DNA of 64,000 bases from positions 434,001-498,000 of the forward strand of contig PPXM03000001.1 of the NCBI GenBank assembly GCA_003707065.3, written 5' to 3'. Both the position numbers and the translations under genes were made by a program. The notes under the pieces were generated by a model. That model did not search any database and was not told the DNA's origin. It was given only the letters and a program-made list of their open reading frames with translations. The first letter of the stretch is position 1. The number at the start of each line of letters is the position of its first letter. The stretch comes from Trigonopsis variabilis. Lineage: Eukaryota > Ascomycota > Trigonopsidomycetes > Trigonopsidales > Trigonopsidaceae. Below are positions 63,696 to 64,000 of the stretch, piece by piece.

Positions 63696-64000
63696 TAAGT
63701 ATCATTATACTGGTTCTTTTATTGGAGTTGAAGAACTTCAAGTCAAGGCCTATTCAAAAAAAAAAAAGCCCGGTATCTTACGTAGTCGTATTGGAACTCA
63801 GTTTTCTCTACTTTTAAGCTACTGATATCCAATTACTGTACGACAGCGGAGACAACCTTCAATAAACCCTAGATACACAACCTCTGCGAGCATATTAAAA
63901 TATAAGACTAACTCTAGATGCAACCCGAACTCCTAACGATGAAGGCAATTATGTTGAAGCATTTGCCCGTGATAGGTAAGCATTCCAAAACACGCCTATC
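63696..64000. other. Flank beyond the transposon
   Basis: The last 305 bases contain a 12-base A run at 63756-63767 and no supported gene. They may belong to the promoter that VPS25 used before the insertion, or to unrelated sequence. Confidence 0.3.

Overview
The window is nuclear DNA of a compact, intron-rich fungus. The gene set is fungal: Zn2Cys6 regulator of the Cat8/FacB type, Kti12, Lcp5, Bzz1, Sld3, Rtt107/Brc1, Atp10 and Use1. Introns are very short, mostly 24 to 60 nt, with CTAAC/CTGAC-like branch points close to the acceptor. A dynactin p25 gene and the intron density argue against a budding yeast. A basidiomycete or an early-diverging dikaryan is my guess, but the sequence does not fix the phylum. 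I see no tRNA or rRNA gene, CRISPR array or operon.

Layout. 1-8.4 kb: MOT1 (3' end outside the window) and TFIIH subunit TFB1, both minus. 9.2-12.8 kb: a small four-exon mitochondrial-looking gene, LCP5, and a universal-stress-protein gene. 13.4-21.4 kb: a SET-domain methyltransferase, a Cat8/FacB-like activator, KTI12, an Smr-domain protein and the SNARE USE1. 22-31 kb: an AMID/FSP1-like oxidoreductase, gamma-tubulin, endonuclease III, a ubiquitin-like/AN1 zinc-finger fusion, formaldehyde dehydrogenase SFA1 and a previously hidden five-exon gene. 31.5-43.8 kb: NOP16, phosphomannose isomerase, dynactin p25, an ARF-like GTPase, CDK8/SSN3, BZZ1, DBP5 and TGS1. 44-52.5 kb: GOS1, ATP10, IST3/RBMX2, a coiled-coil putative DNA-binding protein, SLD3 and a galactose mutarotase. 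53.7-62.3 kb: a coiled-coil protein, an amino-acid/GABA-type permease, a small membrane protein, RTT107/BRC1 and VPS25. 62.3-63.7 kb: a deleted Mutator-like (MULE) DNA transposon with terminal inverted repeats, about 30 bp from the VPS25 start codon.

The genes are housekeeping genes without functional clustering. Themes recur: transcription (MOT1, TFB1, CDK8), ribosome and RNA work (LCP5, NOP16, DBP5, TGS1, IST3), membrane traffic (USE1, GOS1, BZZ1, VPS25, ARF-like) and genome maintenance (NTH1, SLD3, RTT107). Most genes are split, and I rebuilt exon joins from GT-AG sites, phase and family conservation. Several intergenic gaps hold small multi-exon genes with no long uninterrupted frame. I found no convincing undescribed system. 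The strongest oddities are introns down to 20-25 nt, a likely 33-nt GC-AG intron, the hidden five-exon gene, the ubiquitin-like/AN1 fusion and the MULE beside VPS25.
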